This document shows, piece after piece, positions 1 through 12,575 of a stretch of 64,000 nt of DNA. The notes under the pieces were generated by a model. That model was given only the letters and a program-made list of their open reading frames with translations, had not been told where the DNA came from and did no database searches. The DNA is from Pseudoscleropodium purum. Its lineage: Eukaryota; Streptophyta; Bryopsida; Hypnales; Brachytheciaceae. Positions within the stretch are counted from its first letter, which is position 1. Each line of letters begins with the position of its first letter. Position numbers and translations under genes: made by a program. The stretch is taken from assembly GCA_963969395.1 (NCBI GenBank), contig OZ017804.1, positions 18,910,001 through 18,974,000 on the forward strand, in the 5' to 3' direction.

Positions 1-887
1 TGTTCCAAAACTGCCATTTCTTATACAAGTTTCAAAATTTAGGAAAAAACATTTTTGGACACATGTAACCACAGGATATTGTAGTACACTAGTTTGAAAA
101 GATGTGGTAAAAATTTCAGAAATTTTCACAGTGTAGATTGCAAGATTATAGCATTTAAAGTGACAAAAATCATTTTTTCGGCTCTGCAAAAAACTGGGCA
201 GCTGAACTTCACAAGGTCACATTTGTATGAAAAAATGTTCAAAATGATTGCAATACTTTGGATTAATTTTTCAAGGTATTTTGGCTACAGGCTTAAAAAT
301 TTTAAGATCATTTGAATTTATACAACATATAGGAAAAAAATAGTAAGTAAAAAGATTTAGAGAATGGTTCAAAATACTAAATTGTTAACAATTTATTTAT
401 GGAATTGAAAAATGCCAATCCTAATGGTTGTACTGTTGTAATAAATAATCTTCACCTAATATTTTTATTTTTTTCCAAAAATATTGAAAATTGAATTCAA
501 GAAAGGACTTCAAAGTTTATTTTGGGGTACATAATCCATAACCACCCGCAAACTAAAACACCTCATAACTTTTGACTCATTGATCAAAATTGAATGATTC
601 AAAGCTCTTAATGTGTATATAAATCTAGAAGAATAATTTCAAATTTGGATTTTTGAAAAAAATGATTTTTTCAGATCTGTCTAGATTGCTCAAGTTGAAA
701 AACAAACTATATATTAGGCTATAACTTTTTACTCATATTTCCAAATGTCTTGAAATTTAGTGCACATGAAAGATACCTTGTCCATGCCTTGTATCAAAAT
801 TTGGGCTAAAAACATAGAAATATCTAGTGACACACACTTGCCCAAAATTTCTATATTGCCAAAAAACGCAATTTGGTCCTTTAGGGG
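1..887. mobile_element. TTAA-flanked element, copy 1 (left end outside window)
   Basis: Non-coding AT-rich element whose right terminus reads GGTCCTTTAGGGG followed by TTAA at 888-891. Its interior (about 95-330 and 540-760) is clearly similar to 14,893-15,794, 20,074-20,690 and 52,043-52,954. The left end lies before base 1. No transposase is present, so it would depend on an enzyme supplied elsewhere. The short reading frames inside have no protein-like content. Confidence 0.7.
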
Positions 888-1534
888 TTAACAAATTCAA
901 GATGACATGCATATTCTTCGAAAATGGAAGATTATTTCTTTATAATAGTTAGGTCCAATGGTACTTGATTTATTCAACAAGAAAGTTAAGGAAAAGTGGG
1001 TAAAAACATTTAGTCAAAGTGTTCAAGTGAGTATTTTTTGGTCATTGTCCAACTTTGGACATCATTTTCGGGTAAAAGAACACTTTTTTCAAATTCTTTT
1101 AAAGATTGTATTGTCTTTCAATATTCATATTCAAAACTAAAATTGCTACAATCAAACAAAAATTATATGAGAAATAGCACAAAGTATTTATAATTTGCTT
1201 GGTATTAAAAATTTTACTATTTAGAAAAAATAATGGTACTTTCATTATTAGATCTTATGCATTTTTTCAATAATCAATAGAAACCACAATTTTGACAAAT
1301 TAAAAAAAATCAAATGCTAAAGAGAGAAATTGTAATTTTGGTGAATTTTTGAAGATATGTTTTCAAAATTAACTAGAAGAGAATCTAAAAATAGTTTTAT
1401 AATTTCAACTATAAGGATACTTTCTACATTTTTTGTTGCACATTATCATTGGTGATGCAAACATGAAAAAAGTTATTGAATATATATTTTATAATGCATT
1501 TGTGTTTTGTTCAAATCCCTTGGGCTTTTAGGGA
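888..1534. mobile_element. possible second TTAA element abutting copy 1
   Basis: A right terminus like that of the family (GGGCTTTTAGGGA, then TTAA at 1535-1538) lies 647 bp after the TTAA that ends copy 1. A similar back-to-back arrangement sharing one TTAA is seen at 14,893-16,444. The left end here does not show a good terminal repeat, so the boundary is uncertain. No coding content. Confidence 0.35.
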
Positions 1535-1700
1535 TTAACACATGGCTTTAGTTCCATTTGTGGTGACAAAGGTCCCTCCCTACTACTTGACTAAATACTT
1601 CTTGCAAATATGAGGGATGTTGTAAAGGAAACCAAAGATTTATTTGGCATGAAGCAAGGCTAATTCCAAAATTGGAACACAAGGTTTAGCCCATAAAGGA
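1535..1700. repeat. dispersed repeat shared with 8,942-9,100
   Basis: About 160 bp beginning ACACATGGC and continuing through TTTGTGGTGACAAAGGTCC recurs at 8,942-9,100 in the same orientation. Both copies directly follow a terminus of the TTAA family, so the pair probably descends from one duplicated locus that already carried the insertion. Confidence 0.6.
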
Positions 1701-1849
1701 CTAGTTTGTGTTTATTGGCTACATAGCAATCTTGGGCACATATATGTGACTAAGATTTCTGTATATTTTACCCAAATTTTAATAGAAGGTGGGAACAACA
1801 AATATTTTTTATATTCGTTGAATTTCATGACATTTGAAAAGAGGAGTCA

Positions 1850-2500
1850 AAAGTTATGGCCTAAAACCTTTGAATCATTCCATTTTTATCAATGAAAAGT
1901 TATGAAGAGTTTTTGTTTGCAGTTTATCATGGATTATCATAGATTTTCTACTCTAAAATAAACTTTGAAGTCCTTTATTTTACTCAATTTTCAATATTTT
2001 TGGAATAAAGTAAAATCGTAGGATGTAGATTGTTTATTACAACATTGAAACCATTGGGATTGGCATTTTTCAATTCCATGATTTAATTCTTAACAATTTT
2101 GTATTTGAATCATTCTCTACTACCCCCTACTTATTATTTTGTTCCTATATGTTGTAGAATTCCAAATGATCCAAATAATTTCAAGCATGTAGCCAACTTG
2201 TCTAGGAAAAATAATGCAAAGAAGCACCACAAATTTGAACCTTTTTATTTATTTATAGAAAAGTGGGCTTTGTGAAGTGCAAGCTATTGTGCTTTTTGCA
2301 AGGTAGAAAAAATAATTTTAGTGAATTTGAATGCTTATATCTTGCAATCCATGCTAGTGGAAGTATCTAAAATTCTAACCACCTATTTATTATTACAAGA
2401 TCCTACGGTTACATATGTCAAAGAAATGTTTTTTTCTCAAAAATTTAAATACTTGTACTACAAATAACAATTTTTGGGCATTTCAAGTGAAAGTATAGTC
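1850..2500 (-). mobile_element. fragment of TTAA-family element, inverted
   Basis: Reverse-complement similarity to 15,200-15,560 and to the right part of copy 1, including the stretch around ACAACATATAGG, the region near the anti-sense of TTGAATCATTC, and the AT-rich block near 2,280-2,400. Terminal repeats are not recognisable, so this is a decayed fragment. Confidence 0.5.
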
Positions 2501-2539
2501 ATAGAAAAGATGAAGATGATATTTGAAATGCTCATGCTA

Positions 2540-3700
2540 AATGTTTGCAAGTGGTTGCTAGTTTCTTTATTTAAAGAAAAAGAAGAATTTGGCATATGAA
2601 ATACTCATGCTCAATAGTTCTTTGAGACTAAAATGGTGATTAAGGATTGTTTCTATGTATTGGTGCAATGAATATTTAATGCAACGTGTTGCATATAAGA
2701 TTGTTGCAAATAAACATCAGTCAAATAACATTTACTTCAAAAAAATTCAATGCTAGAAAAAAATTGTTTTTGTATTATGAATTGTAAATAATATTTAGGG
2801 GGGGATATTTCTTCGTTTAAAGAATGAAATACCATATATCTCCAAGTTGATTTCTGATTAGTGTTTTTCTTAAGAATCCTTAATTTCAAAACAAAGTTTA
2901 AGTTTGTACACTTTAACGAAAATGCGTATGATAGTATGGACAACACCAAATTGTCAATATGAAGTAGTGTGTATCATTTCTAATTTATCAAATCAATATG
3001 TGAAGAAAATATTTAATTTCCTATTATTTTTTGTTGTGCTACAAGTTTGTAAACATCTTCTATTTCAAGGAGATCAAATTCTTTGAATATAAAGCACTCT
3101 TCTTCAATTATGTAAAAGCTCAATATATATGCAACAAACAATACATACTACTCCATACCATACTAAAATATTTCAATAGTAATATAATTATCTTATAATA
3201 TTCACAAAATAGTAAGTAAATGGTTTAATTTGTTTCTTTATAATAATAGAAAGATACATATTCACATTGGATTCTTTTTGTGTAAGTTATACATTTTTTC
3301 AAAAAAAGGAATTTTATAGGGATGAGTTTACTTGTTAGAAAGATCTCACCATTGAAATTGACATTTTTCAATTGCAGCTTAGAACTACTAACAATTTAGT
3401 TTTTTTTCTATCTCGTACCTATTTCTACCAAACAATCTTTTATGGAATAAAAATCACCTTCATTTTTTTTCTGAATTTTTTTCCTAGACTCTAACCTTGA
3501 TTATTCATGATGAAAAAATATGTTCAAGCTTTGTAATACAAAACTTTCAAAGCCTTATAATCCAATCATGGAAGGTCTAAAAAAAATGATTTCTAGAATT
3601 TCAAACACAAATTTTCTGAAAGCTATAATGGGGACACATCCCACTAAATCCAGCCCACAAAGTTGGTTGAGCAAGGTAATTTCAAGGTTCACCTGGGGTT
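2540..3700. repeat. 2.9-kb repeat unit, distal half (copy a)
   Basis: Similar to 11,300-12,480, 13,620-14,200, 19,500-20,060 and 20,760-21,730. Landmarks are CTACAAGTTTGTAAACATCTTC near 3,040, GATCAAATTCTTTG near 3,070 and the block with TAAATGGTTTA near 3,220. Non-coding in all frames. After the unit, 3,700-4,380 holds nothing recognisable. Confidence 0.7.
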
Positions 3701-4389
3701 AAAGTAAAAGAAAAGCCCTCTACCATACCTTGAGGTCAAGTTCGTAATGGCCAATTCAAAATCATTTCTTTTTCAAGATGATCCCTTTTGTTAGTAGTTT
3801 TTAGAATTTTTAGAATTTCATTATGGAGGAAGAAGAATATTTCATTCACTTTAGAGATAGGGACCTCCATCTTTATGGTCATGTAGACATATGTGGTATA
3901 GTAGCTTAAGTTTTAGAATTCTTCAAATTGACAATTTCTCAAGCGCCAGGCACGCCAATCTTGAGAATGCTAATCACCATAACAATTCCTAACTAGAAAA
4001 TCATGATAAAGACTTATTTAAAACCTTGCTATCAATGTTTTTGTCTCTCCATTAAAAGTACCAAAATAAGATTTCATTTTACACTGGCTGGCAATCCATC
4101 TTCAAATCCGAACATGAAATTGATGTTTGTTGAATTTAAGGATTAGAACAAATACATGGTTTTAAATCATGGATTTCTTACATTTATAAAGCAATGACCT
4201 TGGTATTTTTATTATTTTTCATTTTTCATGGGGTTCTTTTTCTAAGATTCAAATTATTTTAATCAATCTTTTTTACACTTTCCAAATATGTCACAATAGA
4301 ATTTCTAAAAATTTCATCGTAGGCTATATTCATTTATTTTTATTTTATTTTCTAACGAATCTGACCCGAGCGTAGGGTAATTTAAACAT

Positions 4390-5420
4390 GTAGCAGTCCC
4401 CCGTCCCGGATGGCGAGCAGGGGATGTCTTCCTGGAATGGAAGGGAAGGAATGCTTCAGTTCTGAAGCAAACACTACTGGCTAGGGTAGCATTCAGTCCT
4501 ACTGCCTGGTGTAGTTCCCCTTATTTCTGCAACAATTAGTCCTTAATAAATTAGTCCACGGATTGTAAATTTCACCGTTGTCTCACTCCAGAGAAGAAGA
4601 AACTTTCAAATTTAGTAATTCACAAAAACTGGAGAATTAAATGTGAGAATCTAGTATTGGTTTCCAGCACATTGAAAGAAAATACTTTAATAACTTACTC
4701 ATACGCTATATATCTAAATCATGCAAGCTATAAACTGAAGTGAAACCTTCTCCCAACAACCTATGGGGTTCAACATGAAAAAAAAATCCTTGCAACAATA
4801 GTCACTATCCAAGTTTGCAAGTAGGTCCAACAAGTGGGCGGCGGCAGGTGATAGAAGTGGGTTCTAGGTCAAATTGGTTGTCTTTTGGCACGCCTAGAGT
4901 TCTTTTTTTCAATTCTCCATCCTCTAGGCTAGAGAAGGTGATTGTCACTCTCATTGAATGTTTTTAGCTTGTTTTGAAAGGAAGTCTTGGGGAAGCGGCC
5001 ACAAGTTGGAAAGAATGGTGCTCATTGGTTTTAGAAGACAACAAAGGGTACCTACAATGTGTCTTTTGACGAGTTTTCCTATACAAAGGTACTAAATGCA
5101 TAACATATAAGTTGAGTTGTCACTTTCTTAGCCATGCTTTTTATCCATTTGTAGGGTGAATAGTAAGTTTGCTTTTGAAAAAGATAAGAGTTCAATAGTC
5201 ATAAAAAACAAAGAAGATGTACTAGTTGATGAAACATATTAAATTCTAATATATTATCGACAAGACTCCTACCATATAGGAGGATTCCCATCAAAGATGG
5301 AGTGAATTATAGAAGGAGCTATTAGTTACTTAGTCAAGAGAAAAAAATTCACAATGGAGGGTCTTGTTGAGTAGTTGCAAGTAGTTTGTTAAATTTTTTC
5401 ACCAAAACGCTCTAAAACTA
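4390..5420. repeat. 2.9-kb repeat unit, proximal half (copy b)
   Basis: Begins with a locally GC-rich head (GGATGGCGAGCAGGGG near 4,410), continues through ATTTCTGCAACAATTAGTCC near 4,520 and TTACTCATACG near 4,693, and ends in the block near 5,340-5,400. The same order of landmarks recurs from 5,560, 9,750, 12,590, 18,180 and 22,980. No open reading frame is conserved between copies. Confidence 0.7.
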
Positions 5421-5905
5421 CCATTTCATATTTTTCATATTTTTAATTCAAACTTGGTAGTACAAAAATTTCAAAACTTAATAATCCAGTCTTGCAAAGG
5501 CACAATAAAAACTTGTTGTCTTCACTTTAAACACAAATTTCTTGCAATCTCCGGTGGCAACAGCAGCCCCGTCGTGGATGGCGAGCAGGAAGGAAAGGGA
5601 TGCTGCTTCAGTTCAGTTAAGGGAGTTCTGTTTGAAGTCGGGGTTGAAACAAACTACTGAAGCAAGCACTATTGGAGGAGCAGTCCATCCTGCTGCTACC
5701 TGTAAGTAGTTCCCCTTATTTCTGCAACAAGGAGTCCTTAATTAGTCCATGGACTGCAAATTTCACTGGGATCACAAACCAAATGGAAAGGAACTTTCAC
5801 ATCTTGTAATTCACAAAAAACTTGAGAACTCAATATGAGAATTTGTAGGTGTTGGTTTCAAGGACGCCCAAAGAAAATATTTCAAAAACTTACCCATACG
5901 TTGTA

Positions 5906-7595
5906 CAGTGGGGTACCAATTAAAATGTCGTTTTCGAATTCGCAGTGAGAAAATTTTCAATACTGCCAACTTTGAAAGCCTCCGGAGAGCTCAAAAATTT
6001 GTATTTTACTACAAAATTTTTAACAAAGAATTATCTTTAAGTTAATTGTATGTATGACAAATTTCAAGGCCAAAAGATTCACCGAAAAAAAGTTATTCAA
6101 AATCTACCAACATTGGTAGCTGTGGAAATTTTTCACTGCTGCCAACTTTGACAGCCTCCCAAAGATTGAATTTTTTTTTTTTTCATGAAATTCTTGGAAC
6201 AAAAACCTCTTTATGTTAATAACATTTGATAAAAATTTCAAGGCCAAAAGATTAATCCAAAAAAAGATATTAACAATCTACCAATATGTGTTGTTTTGAG
6301 AAACAATTGTGAAAACCGTTTCACTACTTCAATTTTGACACACTCTTTAGGGCTGAAAAATTGCTTATTTACCATGAAATTTTTGGCACAACATGATCTT
6401 TATGATAACAACATTCATGCCAAATTTCAAGGTCAAAAAATTTATACAAAAAAAAATATTTACAATCTACCAATGTGTGTAGTTGTGAGATACCTTTTAT
6501 TAAAGACATTGAATGAAACCAGATGATGCAATCTCTAATTATAACTTTTAGTTCCAACTTTTAAGAGTGGGAGAACTTCTTTGATGATTTGGGGTGCATT
6601 TACTGGAGGGCAAAAGTCACAAATTGTTTTTATGCCCAAACATAGACATTCTACTAAGGATTTTGTTGAAGTGGTCTACAATGTCAAGTTGCTTCATTTT
6701 ATGAGTACAGTGCCACACGGATTGCTCATGGAAGATGGCGCACCTGTCCATTGTAGCAAAGTATGTGAAGAATGGAGATAAACACACCTTTTGGAGAAGC
6801 TCGATTGGCCTGCAAATTCTCCCGATCTCAATCCAATTGAAGATCCAGTTGAAGATTTTGAAAGATGTTGTGCAATATGGCCCAATATGTCCAAAAAATT
6901 TAGATGACTTGAAGGTAGTTATTGAAAGAGAGTGAAGGTTAATCAATGGTACAAAGCTTCTTCAACTATGTCATTCTATGCCCTCTAGGTTACAAGCAAT
7001 GATTGAGGCAAATGGAGGACATACACGTTGGTAGATTGTAAATATTTTCTTTTGTATAAATTTTTTGACCTTGAAATTTGGCATGAATGTTGTTATCATA
7101 AAGATCATGTTGTGCCAAAAATATCATGGTAAATAAGCAATTTTCAGCCCTTGGGAGGGTGTCAAAGTTGAAGTAGTGAAACGGTTTTCACAATTGTTTC
7201 TCAAAACGACACATGTTGGTAAATTGTTAATATCTTTTTTTTTATTAATCTTTTGGCCTTGAAATTCTTATCATATGTTATTAACATAAAGAATTTTTTG
7301 TTCCAAGAATTTCATGGAAAAAAAAAAAATTCAATCTTTGGGAGGTTGTCAAAGTTGGCAACAGTGAAAAAATTTCCACAGCTACCAATGTTGGTAGATT
7401 TTGAATAACTTTTTTTCGGTGAATCTTTTGGCTTTGAAATTTGTCATACATATAATTAACTTAAAGATAATTCTTTTGTAAAAATTTTGTGGTAAAATAC
7501 AAATTTTTGAGCTCTCGGGAGGCTTTCAAAGTTGGTAGTATTGAAATTTTTCTCATTGCGAATTCGAAAACGACATTTTGATTGGTACCCCACTG
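5906..7595. mobile_element. Tc1/mariner transposon derivative with about 575-bp terminal inverted repeats
   Basis: Ends read CAGTGGGGTACC and GGTACCCCACTG, typical of Tc1-type termini. The left flank is TA (5904-5905); the right flank is TC (7596-7597), a TA with one change, because paralogous empty sites (for example near 8,133 and 18,853) read TACAT at this place. The two terminal repeats are about 5,906-6,478 and 7,023-7,595. Each contains three direct subrepeats of about 177-187 bp. The centre is only about 540 bp and holds the C-terminal half of a transposase. This is therefore an internally deleted, non-autonomous copy. Confidence 0.9.
6551..7036 (+). pseudogene. Tc1/mariner transposase, C-terminal half (DD34E)
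   Basis: The frame beginning at 6,551 reads SLMIWGAFTGG, then LLMEDGAPVH and, after one in-frame TAA near 6,779, LDWPANSPDLNPIED. These are the second catalytic Asp block and the Glu block of Tc1-type DDE transposases. Counting through the stop, 34 residues separate Asp (in MEDGAP) from Glu (in NPIE), the Tc1 signature. The N-terminal DNA-binding part and first catalytic Asp are absent, because the coding part is flanked immediately by the long terminal repeats. The frame decays after about 6,950. Not functional. Confidence 0.88.
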
Positions 7596-8291
7596 TCCAT
7601 CTAAATCATGCATGCCAAAGAGTGGTGTAAAACCTTTCCCAATGGCAGATTTTCAATTATAATAGGCATCCAATTTGCAAGTAGGGTCAACAATGGGCAA
7701 TAGTAGGCGGGCCATCTTCATTCCAAGTCAAATTGGCTTTCTTTTGGCACGGCTAGAGTTCCTTCTTCCTTTCTACATCTTCTAGGCCAGTGAAGGTGAT
7801 TGTCACTCTCATTGAACGGTTTTATCTTGTTTTGAAAGGAAGTCGTGGGGAAGCAGCAACAGTTGGAAATACAGGTGCTCATTGGGTGTGGAAGGCAACA
7901 ACTGGTGTCTATAATGTAGTAGCGGTCCATCCTCCTACATGTGAGTAGTTTCCCTTATTTCTGCAACAATTAGCCCTATTAGTCCATGGACTATAAATTT
8001 CACTATTTTCACACTCCAAATAAAAAGAAACTTTCAAATTTTGTAATTCACAAACACTTGAGATTTCAATATGAGAATCTAGTATTGGTCTTAAATACAC
8101 CTAAAGAAAATACTTTAAAAACTTACTCATACAGTGTACATTTTAATCATGCATGCTAAAAGGTGGTGTGAAATCTTCTCCAAGCTACCTAAGGGGTCCA
8201 CCACAAAAAAGAATTTTGCAACAATAGCAAGCATCCAAATTGCAAGTAGGCGCAACATTGGGCAATAGTAGGCAGGAAATCTTCATCCTAA

Positions 8292-8941
8292 AAAGCTTTG
8301 AATCATTCCATTTTGATCAATGAGTCAAAAGTTATGAGGAGTTTTAGTTTGCAAGAGTTTGCGAGTAGTTATTGAATCCCTACTCTAAGACAAACTTTGA
8401 AGTCCTTTATTTAACTCAATTAAATTTATTTTAAAAAAAAAGTGTAGATTATTTATCATAACATTACAACCATTGGGAATGGCATTTTTTCAAATCCATG
8501 AATAAGTTGTTAATAACTTAGTATTTTGAATCATTCTCTATTTCGTTCTACTTACTATTTTTTCCTATCTATTGTGCAATTCCAAATGATCTAAATATTT
8601 TTGAGCATATAGCAAACTTGACTTGAAGAATGAACTCTAAAAGTAACCACCATTTTGGCCCTTTCTTCAATACAAATGTGACCTTATGAAGTGTCGCCGC
8701 CTAATTTATTGTAGGAACCAAAAAAGGATTTTTGTCACTTCAAATGCTATTATCTTTCTATCTACATGGTGGAAATTTTTGAATTTTTTTGCACATCTTT
8801 TCAAACCATCATTCTACAAGATCCTATGGTTATTTGTGTTCAAAAATGTTGTTTTTTTCCTAAAATTTGGTACTTGTACTAGAAATAGCAATTTTAGAGT
8901 AGTTTTGGTGAACACATAGTCAAAATCTTTTAGGGCTTTAC
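8292..8941 (-). mobile_element. TTAA-family element, inverted, right end degraded
   Basis: Reverse-oriented relative of 14,893-15,794: 8,292-8,350 matches the complement of 15,460-15,550 and 8,530-8,640 matches the complement of 15,200-15,300. The terminus near 8,930 (CTTTTAGGGCTTTA) is a mutated family end. It lacks its other end. Confidence 0.5.
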
Positions 8942-9100
8942 ACATGGCATTAGTCCCCATTTGTGGTGACAAAGGTCCTTCCCTACTTGTCAATTGACTA
9001 CTCTTGCAAATATGAGGTATGCTCTAAAGGCAACCAAAGATTCAATTGGCATGTAGCATGACTAACCCAAATTGGAGCACAAGACTTGAGAAGACACAAT
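8942..9100. repeat. dispersed repeat shared with 1,535-1,700
   Basis: Second copy of the segment described at 1,535-1,700, in the same orientation and again directly after a TTAA-family terminus. Confidence 0.6.
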
Positions 9101-9307
9101 TTAATAAATTTGGAAGCTCTAATGTTGTAGCTTGAAAGAACTTTGGATTAGATCCTTCTCACTTTAGGTAAAAACACCTCCTATAATGTGACTTAAAATC
9201 CTTGAGACTTATTGGATTTTATCCAAGCTTAAAAAAATTTCAATGTAAAAAATTTCAGACCTTGTTTATCATATACTTGTGGAGGATTCTATATTTAAAG
9301 ATTATAA

Positions 9308-9650
9308 TGGCTACTTTACACATGGGCCAAAGGTCAAGAGTCCGTCAGCCTCCACCAATCAAATTTCATAAAACCCCGACTTTGGCCTCTCGACCTTTCA
9401 CACAAGGCGGCACAATCTAGAGTCTGTCGCCTTCCAAATTTACTACATGGCAACCCCAACTCATATGTGGCGATGGCCTCGCGACAAACTCTTGACCGAA
9501 GTTTGGGTCACCACTTTGTGGTGACCCAAACTCTAGTCGAGAGTCCATCAAATTTACCATTTATTGCCCATTTTTTTGGACTCTCGCCCAAAGTTTGGCC
9601 ATGAACTCCTACAGCCTCTCAATTTGGTTGGCCCATGTGTGAAACCCCCC
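9308..9650. mobile_element. Tourist-like MITE, copy 1
   Basis: A 343-bp non-coding element ending in TTTACACATGGGCC (left) and GGCCCATGTGTGAAA (right), flanked on both sides by TAA (9305-9307 and 9651-9653). A second copy in the opposite orientation is at 56,681-57,004 with a TTA duplication. The 3-bp TAA/TTA duplication and the terminal GGG of the better-preserved copy place it with PIF/Harbinger-type (Tourist) MITEs. At 9,501-9,531 it has a perfect hairpin with 14-bp arms and a 3-base loop. Confidence 0.88.
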
Positions 9651-9749
9651 TAAGTTAACTCCATTTTAGACAACCAATATAGATAATTAATTTTGGTAAA
9701 CTTTGTGGATCATTTTAATCTTGAGATTGTAGCTTTGGGTCATGATGAA

Positions 9750-12575
9750 ACTTTATGAAAGGATGTCGAGGAATGATTTCTTTCAGTTCTCAAAGGAAGT
9801 TAAGCTCCACTTAGTTCTATTTAGGGTTTGAAACAAACCGAAGAACTATTGTATTAAAGACAATTCAATACTATTGTCTGTAATTTCCTTATTTATGCAA
9901 CAATTATTCCTTAATTAATTATTCCATGTAAGGTACTGTGCTCATAAACCGTCATTTTAAGGGCTGGTCAGCCTTTAAGATGTATTTTAGAAGCCCAAAA
10001 TTATTATTTTTAATTTTTCACTTAAAAGAAAAATTGATGTGCAATTTAACACAAGTGGTTTCATATTTTTCAGAGCATTTATGAATTACTTGTGAATTTT
10101 CAAAGAATTTTGCAATAGGTACCTATTTGTGATCCTAGGCCTTGCAAAATCTACACATGTGCTATCTGAAAAAGATTTGGCAAGACCAAAAACAAACAGT
10201 GAGGCATTCAAAAAGTAATACACAAGGTTCTTAAATGTGACCTTTACAAAACTTAGGTGAACACTGCATTCTTTTAACATGTGTAAGAGGGCAATTAAGC
10301 AATCAATTCCCATTTAGAAAAATTAAGTGGACTCACCTTGGTTTTGAAATGGACCCTCCCGAACTCTTATTCCATTCATTAAAGAAATATAAGCAAATCT
10401 CAAAAATACTATAATATTATAAGCATTTCAACTTACATCCATTGAATATTGCTTTTAAAGCCATCTATGGGACGGTTTAAAGAAGAAGGTCTAAATTAGA
10501 GCCATCTTCTATTTTGCAAATTTCATTAGGGTGCCACTTTCTTGTGTGCCATTTTTGTGCCGTTGCCACAATCAAATTTTGTAATAATTCATAAAAACTT
10601 CAAAATTCAAGGTGTGAATCTAACGTTGTTTTCAAGTACACCTAAAGAAAATATTTGACAAACTTATATGGTATACATCTAAATAATACATGTTAGAAGG
10701 TTATAAAATCTTCTTCTAATTGCAAATGGGCTTAGTGTAAAAAAATGTATATTAATAGGAGGCATGATGAGTAGCAATTAGGGAGGATAGTAGGTGGGCA
10801 TTTCTTATCCTAAAACAAACTAGCTTTGTTGTGCTAGGATTAGAGTCCCTTCTTTTCTTTTCTCTATCGTGTTGGTGAAGGTGATTGTTACCCTCATTGG
10901 ATGTTTTTAATCCTATTTTGTAAGGAAGTCTTATGGAAGTGGCAACATTTAGAAAGATGGTGTTAATTAGTTGTGGAAGACAACAAAGGGGGTCTAGAAT
11001 GTATCTTTTGATAAGTTTTTATATACAAAGGTATTGAATGCCTGGCATGTAAGTTAAGTTGTCACTTTTGAGGTCTTGCATTTTAACCTAAGAGCTCAAT
11101 GGGCATAGAAAATGAAAAAGTTGTTTAATGATGTAGAAATTGATGAAATATATTAAATGCAAGTCTATTGTCAACAAAATTCTCACCCTATAAGAAGTTT
11201 CCCTTGAATAATGGAGTGAGTCATAGAGATAGTTATTAGTTAACTTATTAAAAAGAAAAAAGTCGTTCACTGGTTATAAGTGGTTTGTTCATTTATTTTA
11301 TAGAAAAGATGAAGTTGACACTTGAAATACTCAAGCTCAATGGTTGCAAGTGGTTGCTTGTTTATTTTTTTAATGGAAAAAAAGAAGTTGGTACTTCAAA
11401 TACTCTCACTCAATGGTTGTATGAGACAAAAATGGTTGTCAAAAATTGTTTCTATCTATTAGTGCAATGGATAGTTTTAAACAAAGGGTTGTATGCAAGA
11501 TTGTTGCAAGTAAAACAAGAGTTTAAACATATTGGCTACAAAAAAATTCAATGCTTAAAAAATATGAAGTTGTGTTCTTGGATCATGTATTGGAAATAAA
11601 ACATTATTTTATGGGAAAAAATGATTTCTTATTTAAACAATTAACTTGCCATCCATCTCCAAATTTATTTCTAATTGATGGCTTTCTTTGAGATTCCTAA
11701 TTTCAAAACAAAATTTAAATTTATACACTTTCACTGACATTTATAGAATTATAAGAACAACATCCAATCAACAATATGAAGCAATGTATATTATTCTTAA
11801 TTGTCAAATCAAAATGTAGAGAATACTTCTATTTTCCTAGTATTGTCCATTGCGCTACAAGTTTGTGAACATCTTCTATCTGAAGGTGATCAAATTCTTT
11901 GGATATAAAGCACACCTCTTCAATTATGTGAAGGCTTAATATATATTATGCAACAAAGAATATATAGCACTCCATATTGCATAAAAATATTTCAATATTA
12001 ATCTACTTATTTTACATTACTCACAAAAATGAAAGTAAATGGTTTACTATGTTCCTTTACAATAATAGAAACATGCATATTGGATTTGTTTTTCACACAA
12101 ATTTTACATGTTTTCAAAAAGAGAAGTTCTATATTGCATAAAAATATTTCAATAGTAATCTACTTATTTACTATTACTCACAAAAATGAAAGTAAATGGT
12201 TTACTTTGTTCCTTTACAGTAATAGAAATATGCATATCGGATTTGTTTTTCATGCAAATTTTACATGTTTTCAAAAAGAGAAGTTCCATATGGGTTACCA
12301 TACTTATTTGAAAGATCTCACCATTTGAAATGGTGTGTTTCAATTCCATTTTAAAACTATTAACAATTTAGTTTCACTTCTATCTTGTTCCAACTTGAAC
12401 TTATGGAATAAAAATCACCTTCACTTCTTTTGAATTTTTTCTTGGACTCTAACCTCAATTATTCATGATTAAATGTTTTGAATTCAAACTTTTTAGTACA
12501 AAAATAATACAGACCTGCAAAGGCACAATAAAAACTTGTTGTCTTCACTTTAACCACAAATTTCTTGCAATTGAT
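9750..12575. repeat. 2.9-kb repeat unit, most complete copy (d)
   Basis: Runs from a decayed head (GGATGTCGAGGAATG near 9,758 and GGTTTGAAACAAACC near 9,826) through the TTACTCATA-like block near 10,660, the distal block from 11,300, and ends at 12,575 where the next head follows directly. This gives a unit length of roughly 2.8-2.9 kb and shows head-to-tail arrangement. About 9,950-10,550 is divergent and may be inserted DNA. Short reading frames here are not conserved in other copies. Confidence 0.65.
11978..12290. repeat. tandem duplication, period about 157 bp, two copies
   Basis: The segment containing GAAAGTAAATGG is present at 12,031 and again at 12,188 with high identity through TTTTCAAAAAGAGAAGTTC. 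Other copies of the 2.9-kb unit contain this segment once, so the duplication is local to this unit. Confidence 0.85.

Larger units (their letters stand above)
5440..8290. repeat. 2.9-kb repeat unit copies (c), split by a Tc1-like insertion and internally deleted
   Basis: The junction from distal to proximal unit is at about 5,540-5,590 (GGTGGCAACAGCAGCCCCG). The proximal half is interrupted by the element at 5,906-7,595 and resumes at 7,598 with CATCTAAATCATGCATGC. Near 7,915 the sequence jumps back to an earlier part of the unit (GTAGTTTCCC near 7,946), so a partial extra copy covers 7,925-8,290. Confidence 0.65.
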
